From Jeotgalibacillus sp. S-D1 (GTDB lineage Bacteria > Bacillota > Bacilli > Bacillales > Jeotgalibacillaceae): a DNA stretch of 64,000 bases. The stretch spans positions 62,001 through 126,000 of the forward strand of contig NZ_SMZR01000006.1 of NCBI RefSeq assembly GCF_004358665.1. Direction: 5' to 3'. The notes under the pieces are model-generated. The model ran no database searches and was not told the origin of the DNA. It saw only the letters and a list, made by a program, of their open reading frames with translations. This document shows positions 50,309 through 58,007 of this stretch, one piece after another. How positions within the stretch are numbered: position 1 is the stretch's first letter; the number at the start of each line of letters is the position of its first letter. The position numbers and the translations under genes are program-made.

Positions 50309-51311
50309 TAGTTGTCACCTCCACCTGTGCGCCTCTTTTTTCCATATAGGAAATGGCTTGATTAATATCCTCCTGCTGTCCTTTTAGTTCCATCAAAAAC
50401 AGCCCGAGGGGACGATCCTGAATGTATTCAATCGATCCGTGCAAAAAGTTGCCCTTCACGTTAAATTGCTGAATTGTATCTGTAATAACACCCTCGCCAG
50501 CCACATCTCCTCTAAAAAGCACTTTGATAAGTCGGCCGGTACAGGCTTTTAAAATCGAGTCGGGTACATCAAATGAAACGACGGAGCTGATGAATTCTTT
50601 CGTCAGTTCCGTTTTTGGAGCTGAGAAGATATCATACACATCGCCTTCTTCTACAACCCTGCCGGACTGCATGACGGCCATGCGATCGCAAATTTCCTTC
50701 ACCACATTCATTTCATGGGTGATCAGGACGATCGTTATGTTTAATTCGCGGTTGATTTTTTTCAATAAACGTAAGATAGCCAGCGTTGTGTTGGGGTCAA
50801 GCGCTGAGGTGGCTTCATCACAAAGCAGTACAGAAGGATCATTGGCAAGCGCCCGGGCAATTCCCACACGCTGCTTTTGCCCACCGCTTAGCTGAGCGGG
50901 ATAGACATCCTTCTTGTCACTTAAGGAAACCATCTCCAGCAACTCATTCACCCGTCCCGTAATTTTGTTGTTCGGTGTATTGGCAGCCTTTAGGGCGAAA
51001 GCGATATTTTCCCCCACCGTCCTTTGGCTGATCAGGTAAAAGTGCTGAAAGATCATGCCGATCTTGAGCCGGGCTTTCCGGAGCTCCCTGCCCTTAAGTT
51101 TTGTAAGGTCAGTGCCGTTTATTTCTATTTGTCCGCTTGTCGGCTGCTCAAGTAAATTCAAACAACGGATGAGTGAGCTTTTTCCTGCTCCGGAGTACCC
51201 GACGATGCCGAAGACCTCACCTTCCTTGATGGAAAGCGTTACCTGATCCACGCCGGAAACGGTCCCTTTATTTGTTTTGTACACTTTTGATAAATCCTTA
51301 ATTTCAATCAT
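50298..51311 (-). CDS. metN: Methionine ABC transporter ATP-binding protein
   Basis: This 337-residue ATPase has Walker A GYSGAGKSSLIRCLNLLE, Q-loop IFQHFYLIS, signature LSGGQKQR, Walker B VLLCDEATSALD and switch ITHEMN. The C-terminal NIL/ACT-like domain (about 265-337) binds methionine and inhibits transport when the cell is replete. ATG at 51311 has AAAGGAG upstream. It is the first gene of the operon. Its leader holds a SAM-I riboswitch, its terminator and, downstream of the terminator, a copy of the 135-bp element. Confidence 0.94.
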   Translation of the reverse strand: MIEIKDLSKVYKTNKGTVSGVDQVTLSIKEGEVFGIVGYSGAGKSSLIRCLNLLEQPTSGQIEINGTDLTKLKGRELRKARLKIGMIFQHFYLISQRTVGENIAFALKAANTPNNKITGRVNELLEMVSLSDKKDVYPAQLSGGQKQRVGIARALANDPSVLLCDEATSALDPNTTLAILRLLKKINRELNITIVLITHEMNVVKEICDRMAVMQSGRVVEEGDVYDIFSAPKTELTKEFISSVVSFDVPDSILKACTGRLIKVLFRGDVAGEGVITDTIQQFNVKGNFLHGSIEYIQDRPLGLFLMELKGQQEDINQAISYMEKRGAQVEVTTNGI

Positions 51312-51454
51312 GGCAGTCTCCTTTTCACTCCTTTTTCAATTGCAGCCACTTAGCTCTAAGATGCGATAAGTGAAGCAGATCCGCTTGTTGCTAATTCGTA
51401 AGGGTGTTTTTTGTGCTCAACTATTTTTCAGGTTGTATCGTAAATTGTAAAGCT

Positions 51455-51590
51455 TAGGTTAATTGGAGCGGAAGGCGGGGACTCCAGCGGGATGCAGCGT
51501 GACAGGTGAGACCCCGCAGAGCTGCAAGCTCGAGGAGGCTCACAGCACGCCCCGCGGAAAGCCTCCGCCTGCAGCGGAAATTAACCGGTC
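51455..51590 (+). repeat. GC-rich ~135-bp palindromic element, copy 3 (AATTAACC subtype), in met leader
   Basis: It starts TTAGGTTAATTGGAGCGG and ends GCGGAAATTAACCGG. Pairs: GGTTAATT/AATTAACC, GCGTG/CACGC, GTGAG/CTCAC and apex GAGCT/AGCTC. It lies between the SAM-riboswitch terminator and metN, so it is transcribed as part of the long leader when the riboswitch reads through. Confidence 0.87.
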
Positions 51591-51624
51591 CCCTTTAAGA
51601 AGCTTTTTATAGCCTTCTTTATGT

Positions 51625-51661
51625 CCAAAAAAAGTGCCTCCTTCATTAAGAAAGAGGCACC
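51625..51661 (-). terminator. Riboswitch-controlled terminator of metNPQ
   Basis: On the minus strand, GGTGCCTC pairs with GAGGCAC with a loop of about 14 bases, followed by seven T. It is the expression platform of the SAM-I aptamer. Confidence 0.85.
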
Positions 51662-51675
51662 GAAAATGGATTCTG

Positions 51676-51779
51676 GTTTATCTTTCAGAATGAAAACATT
51701 CTGTAGGAATTGGCACCTTCCCATTTACTGGGGGTTGCCGGACGTCACAGGGCCTGTCCCTCGGTCACTCTTGATAACT
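51676..51779 (-). ncRNA. SAM-I (S-box) riboswitch
   Basis: The minus strand shows the conserved S-box core: TTATCAAGAG, then GAGGGACAGGCCC, GTCCGGCAACC, GGTGCCAATTCC, the CAGAATG/CATTCTG hairpin (P4) and closing GATAAAC, which pairs with the 5' side. It ends 15 bases before the terminator. High SAM should end transcription and shut off methionine uptake. Plus-strand frames across it are artefacts. Confidence 0.95.
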
Positions 51780-51810
51780 TCCATATGCAATTGGATTACT
51801 AGGTTTAAAT

Positions 51811-51838
51811 ACTATAACGGTTTAGCCCTTGGTGTCAA
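51811..51838 (-). promoter_or_regulatory. metNPQ promoter
   Basis: On the minus strand, TTGACA (51833-51838), a 16-base spacer and TATAGT (51811-51816) lie about 30 bases ahead of the S-box aptamer. Confidence 0.75.
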
Positions 51839-51931
51839 AGGTTTTTTGAAAATTCTCAAATAAAGGATTAATAAGTGGTTATAAAAGGAAATATACATCC
51901 AATTCTAACCTTTATGTACTATCTTTTTCTA

Positions 51932-52414
51932 TTATTCTTCATTAAGCAGCGAATGAAGTATCTTCAGCTTTTTCTCGTCCTTACCGCTATTTTTTGTCCT
52001 CCTGTACCCATCCTTCCATGACTGGCTATAAACATTGATATAGTCAGAGACTGTAAGGGTGTAATAGTGGGCTCCGGAGTCCTCCGTGAATGCCAGCAGG
52101 TTGAAATTCACTCCTGCAAAAGGAAGCAAATCCTCCATATAGGCAATGCCGATTTTTATTTTCTCTTTTCGAAACTCATGCTCATGCAAATCAGTCATTT
52201 TGTAACCCAGCTTCTCCATAATTCGAAGCAGTTCTTCCCATTTCTCTTCTAAATAGACCACCGGGACTAAAAGATCAATGTCCTGTGGTGAAAAATCCAG
52301 GCCGGTTACTCTTTGAAGGCCTAAAGAGCCGTATAGTACAGGGGTAATACCCAGCTCCTGATTAAACGTTCCAGCAACTCTAAGGAATTCCTCGTATAAA
52401 TCTTTTTTGCTCAT
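51932..52414 (-). CDS. Nucleotidyltransferase-like protein, unknown
   Basis: This 160-residue cytosolic protein has a nucleotidyltransferase-like core: VLYGSLGLQRVTGLDFSPQDIDLLVPVVYL, with Gly-Ser and the Asp-x-Asp-like QDIDLLV pair near residues 28-52, and a third acidic position in VNFNLLAF that is not acidic. The missing third acid makes catalysis uncertain. It could bind a nucleotide or act as a toxin-like or antibiotic-type nucleotidyltransferase relative. ATG at 52414 has GAGGAGGA upstream. It is upstream of the met leader on the same strand, but the met promoter follows. Confidence 0.65.
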   Translation of the reverse strand: MSKKDLYEEFLRVAGTFNQELGITPVLYGSLGLQRVTGLDFSPQDIDLLVPVVYLEEKWEELLRIMEKLGYKMTDLHEHEFRKEKIKIGIAYMEDLLPFAGVNFNLLAFTEDSGAHYYTLTVSDYINVYSQSWKDGYRRTKNSGKDEKKLKILHSLLNEE

Positions 52415-52585
52415 TGATCGATCCTCCTCAATAATCTCAAATTACCTGAAGCTCTAATAAGTAATAAATCATAATTATCATAAATATGATAGAATGAGAG
52501 CATCAATTTAGTAAAAAGGAGAGCCGGTCCGATGTAGAACCCCCTTTAAAACCATACAACTGAATAATGAAAAGGAGCGTTTTAT

Positions 52586-53827
52586 ATGGGGAAAACATCG
52601 TTTCGTTTTTTATGGACCGGCCAGACGGCTGCAAACGCGGGGGATATTTTATATATCGCAGGATTGATTTCTGTTTTATATATCATAACCGGTTCCGCCG
52701 TGTATATGGCAATGCTGCCATTTTTCAGTATGGCAGCGAGGTTTTTGAGTGCACTGATTGCTCCACTCCTGCTGGATCGTTTTCAATTGGAGAAGCTGCT
52801 GGCCGTCTCACAATTGGGCAAAACCGCAGTTTTATTTGTGCTGTCTATTTTTTTACACTTTTACATGCGGGAAGACACCGTTTCTATTCTTTTTATCTTT
52901 GTTATAGCAATTGCTTTTCTGGATGGCTGGGCAAGTCCTGCAAGAAATGCGCTGCTTCCAAGATTAGTTGAAAAAAACGAGCTGGTGAAAGCGAATAGCT
53001 TTATTGCGGTAATTGACCAAACTGTACAGCTGGGCATGTGGCCGCTGGGAGCTGTCTTGGTTTCGATCATAGGTGCAACCTGGGTGGTATGGATCACTTT
53101 TATTTTATATATCCTGTCAACACTATTCATGCTGATGATTGTTCGGACTGAAAAAACAAAAAGAAAAAATTCGAGTACAGGAGAGGAAGAAAATCAATTT
53201 AAGGGATTCAAGGAAGGGTGGAAGACAATTTGGACGACGCCCTATCTTTTGCTGATCAGTGTAACTGAGGTAATTGAAAGCTCAGCAAACGTTGTCTGGA
53301 TCGCTGCCATTATGTATGTCTACGTAGCGGAGGTTTTGCATGCAGGGGAAGCGTGGTGGGGGTATATTAACGCCAGCTTTTTTGCAGGACTCCTCATTGG
53401 AGGTATTCTTGGGTTAAAATACGCCCAGTTGCTGGAATCTCATATAAAACGGATCATTAGTGCAGGGGCCGTCGTTCTTGCTCTCGTTACACTTGTATTT
53501 GGCTTTTTAGACAATGCCTTTATTGCTTTATTTCTGTCCGCAGTGTTCGGGTTTGCAAGTCAGCTTAAAGGAATCGCACAGCAAACGCTGATTCAAACCA
53601 ATGTTAGAGAAGCGCTCCTGCCTAAAGTATACTCGGCGCAGGAAGCAGCTTATTTTGCGTCCTTCGGCGTATCAACGCTGCTTTTCGGCTATTTAACCGA
53701 TTTGCATGGCGCAAGGTTTATCTTTTTCCTTTCTGCAGGGCTGCTTTTGCTGTCTTCAGTATTACTGATTTTGTACAGGGGTTTACTTGAAAAAAATCAG
53801 CATCTTCCGGGAGTAAAAGTAACGTAA
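52586..53827 (+). CDS. MFS transporter (macrolide-efflux-like, DHA3 type)
   Basis: This 413-residue transporter has 12 helices. The pattern FRFLWTGQTAANAGDILYIAGLI at the start, and FLDGWASPARNALLPRLVEKNELVKANSFIAVIDQTVQLGMWPLGAVLV in helices 4-5, is typical of the DHA3/macrolide-efflux (Mef-like) branch. The substrate is unknown; most chromosomal members export hydrophobic compounds or peptides. ATG at 52586 has AAGGAGCG 7 bases upstream. It is 35 bases before the nitronate monooxygenase gene, so they may share a transcript. Confidence 0.86.
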   Translation: MGKTSFRFLWTGQTAANAGDILYIAGLISVLYIITGSAVYMAMLPFFSMAARFLSALIAPLLLDRFQLEKLLAVSQLGKTAVLFVLSIFLHFYMREDTVSILFIFVIAIAFLDGWASPARNALLPRLVEKNELVKANSFIAVIDQTVQLGMWPLGAVLVSIIGATWVVWITFILYILSTLFMLMIVRTEKTKRKNSSTGEEENQFKGFKEGWKTIWTTPYLLLISVTEVIESSANVVWIAAIMYVYVAEVLHAGEAWWGYINASFFAGLLIGGILGLKYAQLLESHIKRIISAGAVVLALVTLVFGFLDNAFIALFLSAVFGFASQLKGIAQQTLIQTNVREALLPKVYSAQEAAYFASFGVSTLLFGYLTDLHGARFIFFLSAGLLLLSSVLLILYRGLLEKNQHLPGVKVT

Positions 53828-53862
53828 TAACAAGACTAAGTGGATGGTGAGGGGAAAAGAAA

Positions 53863-54933
53863 ATGAGAAATGAATTAACGGATCGCCTTGGGCTGGAATA
53901 TCCAATTATCCAGGCTCCGATGGCAGGGGGTGTAACCACTTCCGAATTGGTCGCAGCTGTTTCAAACAAAGGGGCGCTCGGAATGATTGGGGCTGGTTAT
54001 ATGAGTCCATCCGGTTTGCGGGATCAGATTAGAGATATAAAAAAACGGACCTCTAACCTGTTTGGTATAAATCTTTTTGTCCCGTCGCCTTTTTCTTCAA
54101 CTCAGGAAGATATTCAACATGCTCAAGAGCTATTGAAGCCTTTTCGCACCCAATTGAAACTTGAGGAACAGGAAATAAACATCCCTGACTGCGAGCAAGA
54201 GGCTGAGACATTTGCCCAATTAATTGATATTGTACTGGAAGAAAAGATCGGTGTTTGCTCGTTTACGTTCGGGCTTCCTTCCGGGGAGGTCATTAAACGT
54301 TTAAAAGCGCATGGTGTTGTGCTGATTGGTACTGCTGCTACCGTCCGTGAAGCGATAGAAGCCGAGAGGTCGGGAATGGACATGGTTGTGGTGCAGGGAT
54401 GTGAAGCCGGAGGCCACAGAGGTGCTTTTCTGCCAGATGCCAAAGAAAGTATGATTGGTTTGATGTCTCTTATCCCTCAGGCTGTTGACAGCATTGAGAT
54501 TCCTGTTATTGCAGCTGGTGGAATTATGGATGGGCGGGCCCTTATGGCTGCCCGTTGTCTTGGAGCGAAGGGTGTTATGATGGGAACGGCATTTTTAACC
54601 TGCTCAGAAAGCGGGGCTTCTTCTGTTCATAAAAAAGCTGTACTTGAAGCACGGGAGGATGAAATTGTCATGACGCGTGCATTCTCGGGTAAATGGGCGA
54701 GGGGAGTCCACAATCGTTTTATAGAAGAAATGAAACACAGCCAATTGGATGTACCTGTATTTCCTGTTCAAAATACGCTGACAAAAGCGATTCGCAGCGC
54801 TTCATCCTCGCAGGGAAACCCTGACTGCATGTCGCTTTGGTCAGGACAGAGTCCGATGCTTGCGAAAGAACAAACTGCGGCACAGTTAATCGATTCAGTG
54901 ACAGAGCAAGCACAAAGAATTCTTAACTGGTGA
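53863..54933 (+). CDS. Nitronate monooxygenase (2-nitropropane dioxygenase family)
   Basis: This 356-residue FMN-dependent TIM-barrel enzyme oxidises alkyl nitronates such as propionate 3-nitronate, detoxifying nitro compounds. It shows PIIQAPMAGGVTTSELVAAVSNKGALGMIGAGYM at the start, the active-site VVQGCEAGGHRG (catalytic His), and the FMN phosphate-binding VIAAGGIMDGRALMAARCLGAKGVMMGTAFLTC. The length is normal. ATG at 53863 follows GAGGGGA. It ends at a strong bidirectional terminator. Some members are enoyl-ACP reductase FabK-like; the GGHRG motif favours nitronate oxidation. Confidence 0.9.
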   Translation: MRNELTDRLGLEYPIIQAPMAGGVTTSELVAAVSNKGALGMIGAGYMSPSGLRDQIRDIKKRTSNLFGINLFVPSPFSSTQEDIQHAQELLKPFRTQLKLEEQEINIPDCEQEAETFAQLIDIVLEEKIGVCSFTFGLPSGEVIKRLKAHGVVLIGTAATVREAIEAERSGMDMVVVQGCEAGGHRGAFLPDAKESMIGLMSLIPQAVDSIEIPVIAAGGIMDGRALMAARCLGAKGVMMGTAFLTCSESGASSVHKKAVLEAREDEIVMTRAFSGKWARGVHNRFIEEMKHSQLDVPVFPVQNTLTKAIRSASSSQGNPDCMSLWSGQSPMLAKEQTAAQLIDSVTEQAQRILNW

Positions 54934-54975
54934 ATGCCGCTGGCGGATGAAAGTTCAGTTGCTTTTCATGAAAAT

Positions 54976-55009
54976 AAAAAAAATCAGCCCTAAAGGAGCT
55001 GATTTTTTT
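54976..55009. terminator. Bidirectional terminator
   Basis: AAAAAAATCAGC / GCTGATTTTTTT with a loop of about 9 bases, between convergent genes; it touches the last codon of the YjdJ-like gene. Confidence 0.87.
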
Positions 55010-55472
55010 ATGCAATGTTTTCTTTATTTTGCCTGTATGCAAGATAAGAAAATGTTGAGGCGAACAAAACGGATAATAAGATGACGCTCCACATAAAGGT
55101 TTTAGTCCCCGGTTCCAAAGGGGTAAGAAAACTAGAAGCAATCAAAGTTCCGGCTGATAGAGCAATGCCTGAAAAGGTAACCGCCTTTTTGTGGATATAT
55201 AGCAATAGACCAAACAAAAATGTAAAGAAAAATAAAACCATTCCAACAGGGAAAACTGAACCTGTTTTAATTGAGTGAATGAAAAAATCCATTTCGGTAA
55301 TTTGGTCGGGTGAAACAATAGCGCCGTGTATAGATTGCGAAATAACTGCATTTTCGTTCCATTGCATGGAGTCCTCGATAAGTGAGCTCCCTTCGTACCA
55401 GCTGAAAAATGCACTCATCGCAAAAAAGATGACAGAGGCCCCCATGACAAGGATTAATTTTGTTTTCAACAA
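55008..55472 (-). CDS. DUF4306/YjdJ-like membrane protein
   Basis: This 154-residue protein has four predicted membrane helices (about 5-25, 70-92, 98-118, 125-147). The first is followed by FFSWYEGSSLIEDSMQWNENAVIS and a polar loop to residue 68, placed outside the membrane. The pattern resembles YjdJ/DUF4306 of Bacillus, of unknown function. The start is TTG at 55472 behind AGGAGG. It stands alone, facing the nitronate monooxygenase gene. Confidence 0.72.
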   Translation of the reverse strand: MLKTKLILVMGASVIFFAMSAFFSWYEGSSLIEDSMQWNENAVISQSIHGAIVSPDQITEMDFFIHSIKTGSVFPVGMVLFFFTFLFGLLLYIHKKAVTFSGIALSAGTLIASSFLTPLEPGTKTFMWSVILLSVLFASTFSYLAYRQNKENIA

Positions 55473-55568
55473 TCATCCTCCTGTTCATTAACGATATGGA
55501 AAAATTATGTTAATAGTATATCATATGTAAATCTTAAATGATTCCTGATTAAGGGGAAAGGCAGTTTA

Positions 55569-55874
55569 TTATTTTCTAATATTAAATTGAGCATTTAATT
55601 GTCCGCGAATCATCTCGTCCCTGTATTCTTCCTTTTTCTTCTTATTGTTTAAATCCTGTTTAATTTCATAGGTCTGTACGCCTTCTTCTCTTTTGTTGGC
55701 GATCTCCATTAAGAGTTCAATATCGGAGAAAGAATACTTTCTTGTACCGCGGGGAGTGCGGTCGGGGAAAACTAGTCCACGTTCTTCATAATAACGGATT
55801 TTACGTTCGGATAACCCTGTCATTTCATGGACAATTCCGATTGTAATCACCTTTTTATCTTTAATTGAAGTCAA
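55569..55874 (-). CDS. tnrA: MerR-family global nitrogen regulator TnrA
   Basis: This 101-residue MerR-type regulator has the helix-turn-helix [40 protein letters not shown], followed by [21 protein letters not shown], as in TnrA/GlnR. The C terminus [11 protein letters not shown] is the TnrA element that binds feedback-inhibited glutamine synthetase. It is shorter than the 110 residues of B. subtilis TnrA but keeps all parts. Under nitrogen limitation, it activates ammonium, nitrate and amino-acid uptake genes and represses glutamine synthesis. The start is TTG at 55874 with GAGGGGG upstream. A TnrA box at 55944 predicts autoregulation. Confidence 0.92.
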   Translation of the reverse strand: MTSIKDKKVITIGIVHEMTGLSERKIRYYEERGLVFPDRTPRGTRKYSFSDIELLMEIANKREEGVQTYEIKQDLNNKKKKEEYRDEMIRGQLNAQFNIRK

Positions 55875-55943
55875 GGTTCAATGCCCCCTCAATAAAAAGT
55901 AATGATGGTTCCTCACTATAATAACATAGAAAATGGAAAATGA

Positions 55944-55960
55944 TGTTATGAAACCTAACA
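55944..55960. promoter_or_regulatory. TnrA box upstream of tnrA
   Basis: TGTTATGAAACCTAACA matches the TnrA consensus TGTNANAWWWTNTNACA except at two central positions and is a near-perfect inverted repeat. A half-site TGTTATGAAATTTA lies at 56004. Positive autoregulation of tnrA is known in B. subtilis and is inferred here. Confidence 0.7.
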
Positions 55961-56169
55961 TTTATTAAATTATTCTAATAAATCAGTCGATTTAATCAAT
56001 TATTGTTATGAAATTTAGTCTAAATTGATTAGTAATTGTAAGATAATCTAACACAATATCTCTATTAAACGTTTGTTTGATCATCATGTTCTCTTTTACT
56101 TGTAAGACAATTCAGAATAGCTCATATTATTAAGTAGATGGAAACAATAGACAGAAAAGGAAGTGTGCA

Positions 56170-56994
56170 ATGAATTCATATATATGCAGTACATGCGGGG
56201 TTCAATATTCAGCAAGTGAGAAGCCTCCTGCACATTGTTTAATTTGTGAAGAAGAAAGACAATACGTGAGTCCAAAAGGCCAATCCTGGACCACTTTGGC
56301 GGAGATGAGGGAGAGCGGTACGTACCGCAATGAAATTCTTTTTGAGGAAGAGTCCTTATACAGCATCACCACTGCTCCGGCCTTTGGTATTGGGCAAACT
56401 GCTTACCTGGTGCAGGATAAGGAATTTAATTTGCTGTGGGATTGTATTTCTTATTTAGATAAAGAAACAATCGCAGAGGTAAATCAATTAGGCGGAATTA
56501 ATGCCATTGCACTGTCTCATCCCCATTATTACTCTGCTCAGGCAGAATGGGCAGAGGAGTTTAATGCCCCCATTTACATCCACGAAGATGATAAGGAATG
56601 GGTGACAAGACCGAGTGAAAAGATCATTTACTGGTCGGGGGAAGTGCTGCATCTGACTGACAGTCTATCTCTCTATCGTCTTGGAGGGCACTTTAAAGGC
56701 GGAGCAGTTCTGCACTGGAAGAGCGGCTTTAATAATAAGGGAATTCTGCTTACCGGCGATGTTATTCAGGTAGTGGCTGACCGCGAGTGGGTGAGCTTTA
56801 TGTACAGCTATCCAAATCTCATTCCATTGCCTGCTGGCATTGTCAGCCGCATTGCATCAAAAACAAGTGAGCTGTCATTTGAACGCTTGTATAATGCCTT
56901 TCACCGGGTAGTGAAAGAGGACGCTCAACAAGCGGTTCAAAGGTCTGCCGAGCGATATATAAAAGCTTTGGAAGGGAATTTGTTTAAAACATAA
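56170..56994 (+). CDS. Zinc-ribbon plus degenerate metallo-beta-lactamase-fold protein
   Basis: This 274-residue protein starts with a rubredoxin-like zinc ribbon (CSTC near 6-9, CLIC near 23-26), followed by a metallo-beta-lactamase-fold domain. The expected HxHxDH motif reads SHPHYYSA, so the Asp and the third His are replaced by Tyr and Ser. The later GGHFKGG (His) and TGDVIQVV (Asp) metal motifs are kept. It may therefore bind one metal or use another reaction. Similar proteins are annotated as MBL-fold hydrolases. ATG at 56170 has AAAGGAAG upstream. It is divergent from tnrA and 8-23 bases from the methyltransferase gene, likely one unit. Confidence 0.8.
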   Translation: MNSYICSTCGVQYSASEKPPAHCLICEEERQYVSPKGQSWTTLAEMRESGTYRNEILFEEESLYSITTAPAFGIGQTAYLVQDKEFNLLWDCISYLDKETIAEVNQLGGINAIALSHPHYYSAQAEWAEEFNAPIYIHEDDKEWVTRPSEKIIYWSGEVLHLTDSLSLYRLGGHFKGGAVLHWKSGFNNKGILLTGDVIQVVADREWVSFMYSYPNLIPLPAGIVSRIASKTSELSFERLYNAFHRVVKEDAQQAVQRSAERYIKALEGNLFKT

Positions 56995-57017
56995 TCTCAG
57001 GTGTGAAGGAGAGTTAT

Positions 57018-57779
57018 ATGTTCAGTAATTACGGAAAACTGAGTACTGAGGTTTATCAGCATACAAAGCCTGTAGGCCACTCGATCGATGGGGATATAGA
57101 ATACTATAAAGAAAGACTGAAGGGGTGCCGGGGACGAATTCTTGAGGCGGGAGCAGGAACTGGACGAATGCTTATCCCCTTACTTGAGGAAGGCTTTTTA
57201 ATCGATGGAATTGATTACTCAAAGGACATGCTGGATTTTTGCAGACAGCAGTGTGAAAAGCGCGGACTGAATCCCGATCTTTATGAAGGGGTACTCCAGT
57301 ATTTTTCCCTGCCGTCAAAGTATGATGCCATTATCCTGCCAGCGGGAACTTTTGGTTTGCTGGAACAAAGAGAGGAAGCAGTAAGCGCATTGGATTGCTT
57401 TTATGAGCATCTTAATCCTGGAGGGCGAATTCTGATTGATTTGTTTTTGCCCTGTCATTTTAAGGCGGGGACACTATCGACCACAGCTTTTCCGCTGCCT
57501 GATGGTGATGGGATTACGCTGGAAAACAAATCTGCCCAGCTGGATTGGCTTAACCAATATACCCTGTCCTACTTAAAATATGAAAAATGGAGTGCGGGAA
57601 AATTAGTTGAAACCGAGCTTCAGAAGTTCTTGATCCGGTGGTATGGAGTTGAGGAATTTAAGCTGATGCTGGAAAAGGCAGGATTTCATTCTATTACGTG
57701 TTCGGCAGACTACACCTATATGGAAGAGCCGGCCAGACAAGATCAGGCATATACCTTTGAAGCAGTGCGGAGAGAATAA
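57018..57779 (+). CDS. Class I SAM-dependent methyltransferase
   Basis: This 253-residue methyltransferase has motif I ILEAGAGTGRMLIPLLEEGF (near 44-63), motif II GIDYSKDMLDFCRQQC, and a later DAIILPAGTFGLLEQREEAVSALDCFYEHLNPGGRILIDLF. No RNA-binding or rRNA-specific element is seen, so the acceptor is probably a small molecule. ATG at 57018 has GAAGGAGAG upstream; the in-frame GTG at 57003 overlaps that site. It follows the zinc-ribbon MBL gene closely, suggesting one transcript and perhaps a shared substrate. Confidence 0.85.
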   Translation: MFSNYGKLSTEVYQHTKPVGHSIDGDIEYYKERLKGCRGRILEAGAGTGRMLIPLLEEGFLIDGIDYSKDMLDFCRQQCEKRGLNPDLYEGVLQYFSLPSKYDAIILPAGTFGLLEQREEAVSALDCFYEHLNPGGRILIDLFLPCHFKAGTLSTTAFPLPDGDGITLENKSAQLDWLNQYTLSYLKYEKWSAGKLVETELQKFLIRWYGVEEFKLMLEKAGFHSITCSADYTYMEEPARQDQAYTFEAVRRE

Positions 57780-57783
57780 CTGG

Positions 57784-57819
57784 GTAAAGAAAGAAGGGTC
57801 CGTCACTTCTTTCTTTACT
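57784..57819 (+). terminator. Rho-independent terminator
   Basis: GTAAAGAAAGAAG / CTTCTTTCTTTAC around a 9-base loop, just after the methyltransferase gene. Confidence 0.75.
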
Positions 57820-57860
57820 AACTATCTACTGAACAAAAAGGACTGATTACCCATTTTAAT

Positions 57861-57874
57861 TGAAAACGCTTTCA
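57861..57874 (+). promoter_or_regulatory. Perfect cre site upstream of the amylase gene
   Basis: TGAAAACGCTTTCA matches the CcpA consensus TGWNANCGNTNWCA at every fixed position and is a perfect palindrome. It lies 133 bases before the amylase start, so carbon catabolite control of the enzyme is expected. Confidence 0.85.
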
Positions 57875-58007
57875 ATATTTTATTATTATGGTATCGTTTA
57901 TTTTGTGCAGAGGTTAATTTTGGCAGTCATCCTTAGAATCTCCAACATTCTTTTATCCCAAAATGCAAACGATTGCACTATTTTTATATAAGGGAGATTG
58001 ATAGCTT

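Noticed and set aside
51621-51863. An 80-codon plus-strand frame
   Set aside because: It is antisense to the SAM-I riboswitch, its terminator and the met promoter, which explain the sequence better.
52466-52490. Fur-like AT-rich palindrome upstream of the MFS gene
   Set aside because: Only about 11 of 15 positions fit the Fur consensus, and the gene has no iron link; AT-rich chance match is likely.
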